Below, piece after piece: positions 55,600 to 63,334 of a stretch of DNA of 64,000 bases. The notes below the pieces were generated by a model, which was not told where the DNA came from, searched no databases, and worked only from the letters and a program-made list of their open reading frames with translations. The translations under genes and the position numbers were made by a program. Position 1 is the first letter of the stretch, and every line of letters begins with the position of its first letter. The stretch is from DASWJZ01 sp963846475 (GTDB taxonomy: Bacteria; Pseudomonadota; Alphaproteobacteria; Rhizobiales; Afifellaceae): NCBI GenBank assembly GCA_963846475.1, contig CAWJVZ010000003.1, forward strand, positions 124,001 to 188,000. Reading direction: 5' to 3'.

Positions 55600-56658
55600 A
55601 TGTCGCAAACGGTCACCATCTCGCTCGACGCCATGGGAGGCGATGCCGGCCCGGAAGTGGTGATCGGGGGAGCGGCGATCGCCCTCGACCGTCACCCGGA
55701 TCTGCGCTTCGCCATCTTCGGCAGGGAAGACGCCGTGCGGCTGGTCCTCGACTGCCCACCCGCGCGTGCGCGACGTTTCGGCGTTCCACCATTGCGACGT
55801 GACGGTGGAGATGAACGACAAGCCGAGCCAGGCGTTGCGGAAGGGCCGCTGGAAGTCGTCGATGTGGCGGGCGGTGCAGGCCGTGCGCGACGGCGAAGCC
55901 GGCGCCGCGGTCTCTGCCGGCAACACCGGCGCCCTTATGGCGATGGCAAAATTCTGCCTGAAGCCGCTGCCGGGCATCGAGCGGCCGGCGATCGCGGCGA
56001 TCTGGCCGACGCTCAAGGGCGAGAGCATCGTGCTGGACGTGGGCGCGACGATCGGCGCCGACCAGCGCCAGCTGGTCGATTTCGCTTTGATGGGCGCCGC
56101 GATGGCCCGTTCCGTCTTCGGGCTGGAGCGCCCGACGGTCGGCCTCCTCAATGTCGGCGTCGAGGAGATCAAGGGGATCGAGGAGGTGCGCGAGGCCGGA
56201 CGGATCCTGAAGGAGATGAACCACCCCGGATTTGATTACCGCGGCTTCATTGAGGGCGACGACCTCGGCAAAGGCACGGTCGACGTTGCCGTGACGGAGG
56301 GATTTGCCGGCAACATCGCGCTGAAGACGGCTGAGGGCACGGCGCGCCAGATCGGCGAGTATCTCCGCTCGGCGATGGGCCGCACCTGGGCGGCGCGACT
56401 CGGCTATATTTTTGCCCGCTCCGCGTTCCAGTTGCTAAAGGAGAAGATGGACCCGCGCAAAGTGAACGGCGGCGTGTTCCTGGGATTGAACGGGATGGTG
56501 ATCAAGTCGCATGGCGGGACCGACGCCGAAGGCTTTGCCAGCGCGGTCGATCTGGCGCGCGACATGGCGAAGAACGATCTGGTGCGGATGATTTCTGAAG
56601 ACGCGGCCCTGGGCAATGTTGAAGACCTCGCGCCGGCGCGCATGAAAGCGGCCTCCGC

Positions 56659-56662
<4 letters not shown>
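55600..56662 (+). CDS. plsX: Phosphate acyltransferase PlsX, one frameshift
   Basis: Makes acyl-phosphate from acyl-ACP for phospholipid synthesis. Seen: ATG 55600 starts VTISLDAMGGDAGPEVVIGG. A C-run at 55755-55757 has one base too many, moving the frame. It goes on as VRDVSAFHHCDVTVEMNDK, AVSAGNTGALMAMA, GAAMARSVFG, VGLLNVGVEEIKG and VTEGFAGNIALKTAEG. Assembled length is ~353 residues, normal. It overlaps fabH by 4 bases. A single homopolymer error is the likely cause. Confidence 0.92.
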
Positions 56663-57630
<968 letters not shown>

Positions 57631-57725
57631 ATTGATTCGTTCGTGTTGACCGGCTCTGCCGGCCCGCATAGGCTTAGCCCAACTCTTAGATGCCAAATCT
57701 AAAATAATGCGGGCGGCGGGGCGTA

Positions 57726-58064
57726 ATGGGGGGCAAGACGGTAACGCGGGCGGATCTCGCCGAGGCGGTGTACAGGCGCCTCGGCCTGTCCAGGACCGAA
57801 TCCGCGGGAATGGTCGAAATGGTCCTCAAGGAGATCTGCGACGCGATCATCGCCGGGGAAACGGTGAAGCTCTCGTCGTTCGGCTCCTTCATGGTCCGCG
57901 ACAAGGGGCTGCGCGTCGGCCGCAATCCCAAAACCGGGCGCGAGGTGCCCATCCCGCCGCGGCGGGTGACCGTCTTCAAGCCGAGCAACATCATGAAGCA
58001 GCGGATCAACGACGGGCTTGCCAAGAAGCCGCGCCGCGACGGCTCCGACGGTGGCGGCCTTTAG
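57726..58064 (+). CDS. ihfA: Integration host factor subunit alpha
   Basis: DNA-bending protein acting with IhfB. Seen: 112 residues. TVTRADLAEAVYRRLGLSRT at the N-terminus, KLSSFGSFMVRDK, and the DNA-clasping arm GRNPKTGREVPIPPRRV with FKPSNIMKQRIN. A C-terminal basic tail is a little longer than usual. ATG 57726; merR begins 15 bp after the stop. Intact. Confidence 0.95.
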   Translation: MGGKTVTRADLAEAVYRRLGLSRTESAGMVEMVLKEICDAIIAGETVKLSSFGSFMVRDKGLRVGRNPKTGREVPIPPRRVTVFKPSNIMKQRINDGLAKKPRRDGSDGGGL

Positions 58065-58079
58065 GCCACGGCTCACCCG

Positions 58080-58661
58080 ATGAAGGCGCCGGACGCGTTT
58101 CGCACGATCAGCGAGGTCGCGGATGACCTCGACCTGCCGCAGCACGTGCTGCGCTTCTGGGAAACGCGCTTCACTCAGATCAAGCCGATGAAGCGGGGCG
58201 GCGGCAGGCGTTATTACCGGCCGGAGGACGTCGACCTTCTGCGCGGCATCCGCCTGCTCCTCTATTCGGAAGGTTTTACCATCCGGGGCGTGCAGCGGGT
58301 CCTGAAGGAAAAGGGCGTCGGCTTTGTGGCCGGCGTCGGGCAATCGGGCTCCATGCAGCCGGTTGCCGCCGAGCGCGACGTTGAAGCCGCTCGACCGGCG
58401 CCCGAGCCGAGGCTGCGCCAGGCTCCCGGCCTCCCGGAATCCGGGACGGACCACAGCGACGACTTCGGCCCGGACGAAGTTCAACAACCCGCACTGCACA
58501 TCGGTGAGCGGGAGCCGCCCCGCCAGGCCCCGGCGCTGCCGTCTGCTGTCCCGCGGCTGCCGGTCGGTGCGATTCCGCTCAGCCTGGAAAGCCGCCGCAA
58601 GATAGAGCTGGCGCTTTCCGATCTCTTGGAGGCGAAGCGCCTGCTCGATCAAGCTCGCTAG
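58080..58661 (+). CDS. MerR-family transcriptional regulator
   Basis: Seen: 193 residues. N-terminal helix-turn-helix DAFRTISEVADDLDLPQHV, LRFWETRFTQIKPMKR and RYYRPEDVDLLRGIRLLLY mark a MerR_1 domain. The C-terminal half is Pro-rich and disordered, ending in RRKIELALSDLLEAKRL. In Hyphomicrobiales this gene regularly follows ihfA. The metal or signal it senses, if any, is unknown. Confidence 0.9.
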   Translation: MKAPDAFRTISEVADDLDLPQHVLRFWETRFTQIKPMKRGGGRRYYRPEDVDLLRGIRLLLYSEGFTIRGVQRVLKEKGVGFVAGVGQSGSMQPVAAERDVEAARPAPEPRLRQAPGLPESGTDHSDDFGPDEVQQPALHIGEREPPRQAPALPSAVPRLPVGAIPLSLESRRKIELALSDLLEAKRLLDQAR

Positions 58662-58796
58662 CCGCCGCACTGCGCTCGATTTCATGCTGCGCCGATCGTT
58701 TGACGGCCGCTGCCGACGCCTGAGCTTTTTCGCCGGAATCTCAATCTTGCCCTGCGTGGCCGTTCTGCAACAGCCCTCAGCGGCATCCTGAGGTAT

Positions 58797-58818
58797 AAGG
58801 TGGTGGGGGCCACCTTTT
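58797..58818 (+). promoter_or_regulatory. Hairpin in the leader of the outer-membrane protein gene
   Basis: Seen: AAGGTGG-TGGGGG-CCACCTT (7-bp stem), followed by TT, ~22 bp before the start codon at 58840. It could be a weak attenuator or a stability element of the leader. Only position and symmetry support it. Confidence 0.35.
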
Positions 58819-58839
58819 AGTCAGCGGTTGAGGTCGACC

Positions 58840-59538
58840 ATGAAGATGTTTCTTGTTTCTACGACGGCGCTTGCGCTCCTGGGCGGCGCGGCGGCGGCAG
58901 CCGACCTCCCGGCCTTCGAGCCGGCGCCGGTCATGGCTCCGGCGCCCGCCGGATTCGTCTGGACGGGGCCGTATGTCGGCCTCGCGGCTGGCTACGCCTG
59001 GGGCGAAGCCGAGATCAACGAGTTCGAAGGCGATAACGACGAGCGGTTCGATGCCGACGGTTGGCTCGTCGGCGGCTTCGTGGGTTACAATTATCAGTTT
59101 CCGTCAGCCCTGGTCCTCGGCATCGAGGCCGATCTCGAATGGGCCAACATCGACGGCGACGGCTCCGATGGCGACGACGACGATGACGACGACGACGACG
59201 GCTTCAGCGCCGATGTGAATTGGCAGGGGTCGCTCCGCGCTCGCCTCGGCTACGCTATCGACCGGGCGCTCATCTACACCACCGGCGGTCTTGCCGTCGC
59301 CGACGTGGACGGCGAGTTCAGCGATGGCGACGACGACGATGACGACGACAGCTCCGACAACACGGAATGGGGCTGGACGCTCGGCGCCGGTGTCGATTTC
59401 GCCGTCACGGACAATGTCTTTGTGCGCGGCGAATACAGGTACACCAATCTGTCCGACTTCGATAACGACGACGATGCCGGCGAGGTCCAGGATCTCACTT
59501 CGCACACGGTTCGTGTCGGCGTAGGCGTCCTGTTCTGA
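58840..59538 (+). CDS. Outer-membrane beta-barrel protein with poly-aspartate loops
   Basis: Porin-like protein of the OmpA_b-brl/Omp25-RopB type. Seen: 232 residues from ATG 58840, with GAGG eight bases upstream. Signal peptide ends GGAAAAADLP. The barrel begins WTGPYVGLAAGYAWG and ends in the beta-signal SHTVRVGVGVLF with a C-terminal Phe. Two predicted loops carry nine (residues 112-120) and seven (164-170) consecutive Asp, coded by GAC/GAT triplets, and a third is DNDDD. Such acidic loops are unusual in this family. A strong terminator follows. Confidence 0.92.
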   Translation: MKMFLVSTTALALLGGAAAAADLPAFEPAPVMAPAPAGFVWTGPYVGLAAGYAWGEAEINEFEGDNDERFDADGWLVGGFVGYNYQFPSALVLGIEADLEWANIDGDGSDGDDDDDDDDDGFSADVNWQGSLRARLGYAIDRALIYTTGGLAVADVDGEFSDGDDDDDDDSSDNTEWGWTLGAGVDFAVTDNVFVRGEYRYTNLSDFDNDDDAGEVQDLTSHTVRVGVGVLF

Positions 59539-59574
59539 TCGTCTGACACGGCCGGAAGCTCGGCAAAAAATCAC

Positions 59575-59605
59575 CCCGCCGCGGCTCGCCGCGGCGGGTT
59601 TTTTT
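59575..59605 (+). terminator. Rho-independent terminator after the outer-membrane protein gene
   Basis: Seen: a perfect 10-bp stem CCCGCCGCGG / CCGCGGCGGG, 4-base loop, then seven T. It is the clearest terminator in the window and shields the following minus-strand gene. Confidence 0.9.
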
Positions 59606-59671
59606 GTCGGCACGCGCTTTCGCTGGGCTGCGGCTCGGGGCGGCCGCCGGCACGGAGTCTCGGCGGATCGG

Positions 59672-60640
59672 TCACGGCCGCCAGCCGGACAGGTCCGGCC
59701 CGGCCTTTTGGCGAAAGAACAACAGCTGCTTCGCCGCAGGGATATCGACCGGGCTGCCGTCGCCGCTGTCGATTTCCCAAAGATCCCTGGCCAGGACCGC
59801 GCGGCTGTGTGCCATCGTACGCTGGCGGATAGGGGATTCCATACGCGTTCGCGCGCTGATGTTCGGGTTGGTGTTGATCTCAAACACCACGTCCCGGCCC
59901 TCGAAGAGCCCGTGATCGGCCCTGCCATATTCGATGCCGCTGATCGTGAATGCCTCGGCAACGGCCGGCGGATAGCGGTTCTGGACGACGGTTTCGTTCT
60001 CCACGACATACAGCCAATCCGGGCAGAGGCCCGGCGTGCCGTGCTTGACCATCCAGTTGTCCTGCGTGACGTGGTGATTGGCGTGCAGCCGCTCGCCGAT
60101 CTTGAACGTCCCGAACTTGCGCCAGATGCCGGGCGCAAACGGCTCCCCGCAGAACTCGATCACCAGCAGTCCGGTGAGCGGCACGCCTTTCGCCGTCAGG
60201 CGCGCCAGCTCGCTGTCGAGCTCGCGCTGCGTCTTCAGCAGGCCGCCGATCGGGTAGCCGTGTTCCTGCTCCGCCCGGATGAATACCGGAAAGCGCCGCG
60301 GCACGGGATCGTCGTCGGCTCGGTAGACGTCGAACGGGTTGATGCCCGCTTTGTAGAGCGCACGCAGCAGCCGGAACCGCGTCAGCACACGCGCCGGATC
60401 GTTGAGGCAGCGGAGGCCGGCCCGTTTCAGGCTCCTGAACACCCGGCCCGCCAATCGGGCCTCCCATGGGTAGAGCCGCTCGAGATCGGTCAGGATGAAG
60501 GTGGCAGCCGGCACCTGGTCGGCGCGAAACAGCTGATCGTAGCTCCAGACGGCGGTAGGGGGGACGTCCAGCTTGAGCTTGTTTTCGACGAAGATACGAA
60601 CCGTGAGGTCGTAGAACCGTGTCGTAACGAACACAATCAC
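59672..60640 (-). CDS. ATP-grasp-like protein, possible peptide-modifying ligase
   Basis: Not assigned to a named family with certainty. Seen: ~323 residues from GTG 60640 (GAGG upstream); the open frame reaches ATG 60751, but that start would lie 2 bp from the divergent peptide gene. Later parts show FPVFIRAEQEHGYPIGGLL, TGLLVIEFCGEPF and VVFEINTNPNISART, the last matching the ATP-grasp magnesium-binding E-x-N-x-N pattern. Close homologues are likely uncharacterised. It is divergent from the peptide and HEXXH genes, a context that suggests it acts on the peptide. That link is inference. Confidence 0.65.
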   Translation of the reverse strand: MIVFVTTRFYDLTVRIFVENKLKLDVPPTAVWSYDQLFRADQVPAATFILTDLERLYPWEARLAGRVFRSLKRAGLRCLNDPARVLTRFRLLRALYKAGINPFDVYRADDDPVPRRFPVFIRAEQEHGYPIGGLLKTQRELDSELARLTAKGVPLTGLLVIEFCGEPFAPGIWRKFGTFKIGERLHANHHVTQDNWMVKHGTPGLCPDWLYVVENETVVQNRYPPAVAEAFTISGIEYGRADHGLFEGRDVVFEINTNPNISARTRMESPIRQRTMAHSRAVLARDLWEIDSGDGSPVDIPAAKQLLFFRQKAGPDLSGWRP

Positions 60641-60683
60641 GCCGATCGCCTCACGACAAAGCACCCCGAAGCGACGTGTCGCC

Positions 60684-60712
60684 TTGCACGCCCGCAGGGT
60701 GGCGGCTAGGAT
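60684..60712 (+). promoter_or_regulatory. Promoter of the K-x-G-x peptide gene (TTGCAC, 17 bp, TAGGAT)
   Basis: Seen: TTGCAC at 60684-60689 and TAGGAT at 60707-60712, spacing 17 bp. GGGAG follows at ~60740-60744, nine bases before ATG 60754. Both elements fit a sigma-70-like promoter and a normal ribosome-binding site for the small gene. Confidence 0.6.
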
Positions 60713-60753
60713 GGACCCCGTCAATCGGTCGTATCGGGCGGGAGTGGGCATTC

Positions 60754-60969
60754 ATGGCAAAAAGTTTGAAGCGTGCGCGCGAGCGGCTGTCGCGTGAGGA
60801 TCTCGTCGGCTTCGATACGAGCGAATGGGCCGCGGCGGCCGGCGCTGGCAAGCAAAGCGGCGCGGCGATCCGCTCCTCGGCCGCCAAGGTGGGCGGCAAG
60901 GCGGGCCTGAAGATCGGCGCCAAGATCGGCACCAAGGCGGGCATCAAGGCCGGCCCCGCCCGGAGCTAG
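60754..60969 (+). CDS. Small peptide with six K-x-G-x tetrapeptide repeats, candidate precursor
   Basis: Seen: 71 residues. A charged leader-like N-terminus (MAKSLKRARERLSREDLVG, FDTSEW to residue 25), an Ala/Gly/Ser middle, and from residue 45 to 68 six uninterrupted tetrads, KVGG KAGL KIGA KIGT KAGI KAGP, then ARS. Every tetrad has Lys first and Gly third. It has its own promoter and ribosome-binding site. An HEXXH protein gene follows in the same frame after a single TAG at 60967-60969, and an ATP-grasp-like gene is divergent. Precursor status is inferred; it could also be a short basic DNA- or membrane-active protein. Confidence 0.75.
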   Translation: MAKSLKRARERLSREDLVGFDTSEWAAAAGAGKQSGAAIRSSAAKVGGKAGLKIGAKIGTKAGIKAGPARS

Positions 60970-61128
60970 GCGGACCTGTCGCAGCCGCGCCGCGCCTCTC
61001 CGCGGAGCCGCGTCGACCCGCGCCTGGCGTTTCCGCCCGATCCGGCTCGTACCGAGCGTCTGGACCGGGACGTTCGCAACAAGCTGGCCGACAGCCTCGC
61101 GGCGATCGGGCGGGCTCTGGAAGGCGAG

Positions 61129-61995
61129 ATGGACGTGCCCCGCGAGGGCCTCGCGCGGCTGATCGCGTCCGTGCGCGCCGCGCCGGTGGCGCCCCAGATC
61201 TTTGCCCTTTACACCGACATCGTCCACGCCATCCGCGTGGACGATCATGCGGCCGTCGAGGCGCTCCTAGAGGCGCTCGCCGACCCGGCGCTGGCCGCGG
61301 GCCCGCGGAGCCGGATCGGCACGCTTACCGATGCCTTCCTCGGCGCCGGCATGGCGGAGCGCTACCTGGGCATCCTCGCCGACGATCCCGAGACGCCGCT
61401 CGGCCTCAGCGCCGCGTCGGACGAGGAGATGCAGCGCGGCATTGCGCTTGTCGCCGCGGCGCAGGAGCTGCTGCGGCGCGCCGCGCCGGCGCTCGCCGGC
61501 GAGATCGACGTGCTGGCGCGGCAGATCGTGCTGGTCAGCAAGGCGCCGGGGCCGCTGATCTTCCAGGGCGCGTCCACCTTCTATCTCTGGGGCTGCGTGT
61601 TCCTCAATCCGGCGATGTTCCCGAGCCGCATCCAGATGGCCGAGGCGCTGACGCACGAGACGGCGCATCTCCTGTTGTTCGGCATGACCGGCGGCAATCC
61701 GCTGGTCGAGAACCCCGATGCGGAGCGTTATGCATCGCCGCTCCGCCCCGATCCGCGGCCGATGGAGGGCATCGCCCACGCCACCTATGTACTGGCGCGG
61801 ATGATGCTCTGCCTCGATCTCCTCGCCGAGGCCGACGATCTCGACGCCGCGGAAAGAAGCTCGCTGGCGGAAGCGCGCGCGCAGAACGCGCGGCTGCATC
61901 AGGACGGCCTGCGCACGACGCTCCAACATGCGCGTTTCACGGCAACCGGCAAGTCGATCTTCGACGACAGCCGCCTGCACTTTCCGGGCGGATGA
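61129..61995 (+). CDS. HEXXH-motif protein, putative peptide-modification type
   Basis: Seen: 288 residues from ATG 61129, with GAAGGCGAG just upstream. The motif HETAH is at residues 176-180 within AEALTHETAHLLLFG; MEGIAHATYVLARM ~35 residues later can supply a third ligand. FYLWGCVFLNPAMFPSRI precedes it. This pattern resembles the 'HEXXH motif-containing putative peptide modification' proteins found beside RiPP precursors. Coding-like sequence (SLAAIGRALEGE) continues upstream in frame to the stop of the peptide gene, so the true start may lie earlier, at a rare codon or through readthrough. Confidence 0.75.
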   Translation: MDVPREGLARLIASVRAAPVAPQIFALYTDIVHAIRVDDHAAVEALLEALADPALAAGPRSRIGTLTDAFLGAGMAERYLGILADDPETPLGLSAASDEEMQRGIALVAAAQELLRRAAPALAGEIDVLARQIVLVSKAPGPLIFQGASTFYLWGCVFLNPAMFPSRIQMAEALTHETAHLLLFGMTGGNPLVENPDAERYASPLRPDPRPMEGIAHATYVLARMMLCLDLLAEADDLDAAERSSLAEARAQNARLHQDGLRTTLQHARFTATGKSIFDDSRLHFPGG

Positions 61996-62093
61996 GAGCC
62001 CATCTCCCCGAAATTCACGCGGCGGTACCATTTGGTCACCACCGCGGCCTGCGAGTGACGCCCGCGTGACGCCCGCTCCTATAGGCTAGCCGC

Positions 62094-62309
62094 ATGTCCA
62101 GAGGCGACGCGAAGGAAGAACGCTACGCGCGGGCGCGGCAGCTCATCGATGAGGCTGCGGCCTCGGGCAAGTGCGCCGACTATATCGACGTGCAGGTGAT
62201 GACCAAGGGGCGCGGCCTTGATGCGGAAGTGGCCAATCTGCTTGGCCGGCAGAGCGTCCGCGAGGAGGTGAAGGCAATGTGCAGGGAAGCACAAAAAAAT
62301 CGCCGCTAA
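62094..62309 (+). CDS. Small hypothetical protein
   Basis: Not recognised. Seen: 71 residues from ATG 62094, highly charged, helical by eye (KEERYARARQLIDEAA), one Cys in SGKCADYID, and the C-terminal VREEVKAMCREAQKNRR. Its last ~30 codons and 3' flank are repeated, degenerate, at 62973-63086. It lies ~100 bp after the HEXXH gene on the same strand, but no functional link is visible. Confidence 0.55.
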   Translation: MSRGDAKEERYARARQLIDEAAASGKCADYIDVQVMTKGRGLDAEVANLLGRQSVREEVKAMCREAQKNRR

Positions 62310-62336
62310 GCGCCGGAGGCAGCCGGGCTATTCCGC
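62220..62336 (+). repeat. Duplicated segment, copy A (end of the small gene and flank)
   Basis: Seen: ~117 bp beginning GATGCGGAAGTGG and ending GGGCTATTCCGC, matched by a ~114-bp copy at 62973-63086 in the same orientation with scattered changes and small gaps. This copy contains the intact 3' end of the 62094 gene. Confidence 0.8.
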
Positions 62337-62381
62337 GGCCGCCGGCTTGGACGGCAGAGGCGGCTGCCTTGCAGCATCCCT

Positions 62382-62891
62382 TCACTCGCCACTCAGATAT
62401 CGGCGATTGACCCAGCCCTGCCAGCCATCGACGCGGATTTTTTGCCAGCTCCCAACGGCATAGGGCAGGAAGGCTATTCCACATTGCCGGCGATCCAGCC
62501 GGGTAAGCACGCGAGAGCCTGACGAGGGGTAGGCGCGGAGATTCAGGGCGTCGCCCCCGCTGACACCGGAGACGCAATACATCGCCGGCGAGACCATCGC
62601 GATGTAGTGACGGTGCACCCATCCCAGACTGTGGCCATCCTCCACCGAGCACCAGCTCCCACTGCAGGAGCGAACGAGAATCCCGCAATCGCCGTAGCGC
62701 TTGCGAGCGGTGATCCCGGCACGCGAGTGGGGCTGCGTGCGCATATTGAGCCGATCGTCGGAGCGGACATTCACCACGCAGTGCTCCTCGCCCGGCACGA
62801 CGGGATCGGCCCGAGCCATTCCTGCAACGACCATCAGGGATAATGCTGAGAGCCCGATAGTGGTGGCGATGCTGCGCAGAAGCGAGTTCAT
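62382..62891 (-). CDS. Secreted protein with two SH3b-like domains
   Basis: Seen: 169 residues from ATG 62891. Signal peptide (IGLSALSLMVVAGMARA). Two SH3b repeats: VVNVRSDDRLNMRTQPHS...SVEDGHSLGWVHRHYI and YCVSGVSGGDALNLRAYPSS...VDGWQGWVNRRYLSGE, with the usual LNxRxxPxxxS and GWVxRxYL elements and paired cysteines. Such proteins bind murein or act as toxin-like or stress-response secreted factors; the role is unknown. It stands on the opposite strand between the two copies of a duplicated segment. Confidence 0.8.
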   Translation of the reverse strand: MNSLLRSIATTIGLSALSLMVVAGMARADPVVPGEEHCVVNVRSDDRLNMRTQPHSRAGITARKRYGDCGILVRSCSGSWCSVEDGHSLGWVHRHYIAMVSPAMYCVSGVSGGDALNLRAYPSSGSRVLTRLDRRQCGIAFLPYAVGSWQKIRVDGWQGWVNRRYLSGE

Positions 62892-62972
62892 GGCGTCCTC
62901 CCTTTTTTGAGACTCCAGCCTGCATCGGCATCCCTGAGTCCAGCCTGAATGGATGCGTTATCGCCCGTTCAG

Positions 62973-63086
62973 GATGCGGAAGTGGACATCTGCTGGCCCG
63001 GCAAAGCGTCCGCGACGAGGTGAAGCCGATGTGCAGGGAAGCACAAAAATCCCCGCTAAGCGCCGGAGGCCGCCGGGCTATTCCGC
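62973..63086 (+). repeat. Duplicated segment, copy B (degenerate)
   Basis: Seen: ~114 bp similar to 62220-62336, with the gene part broken by small changes and no start codon, so it is a remnant. The two copies flank the SH3b gene in direct orientation, as expected after a tandem duplication or an insertion between copies. Confidence 0.8.
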
Positions 63087-63334
63087 ATGTTGCGAGTCCG
63101 TGTAGATAAGGCTGGTGTGAGAAGGGCGACGGAGCGGTTGAGGGGGTCTCCGTCGCCCTCGTAGGGGCCCGTGCTGCGGGACTGGAACCGCACCTGCAAT
63201 ACTCGTAACTTGCGGGCCGGCGGTAACCTTAACGGCTCAAAGTGGCAGCGCAATCGAATCCTTAACGAATGGTTAATGCTGACAAGGGCACAATCCCTCA
63301 CGGCCTTGTGGGGTGTGTGCTCAGGGAGAGGGCG
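63087..63334. other. Gene-less stretch with a long hairpin
   Basis: About 250 bp between the degenerate repeat and the cyclase gene; with copy B the gene-less stretch from 62892 is ~440 bp. It holds a perfect 12-bp stem AGGGCGACGGAG / CTCCGTCGCCCT (63123-63134 and 63148-63159) with a 13-base loop and no T-run. No gene or known RNA is recognised. Confidence 0.5.

Noticed and set aside
60825..62069. A 414-codon plus-strand frame over the peptide and HEXXH genes
   Set aside because: Arg/Gly/Ala shadow composition; the other frame has the HETAH motif, promoter and ribosome-binding sites.
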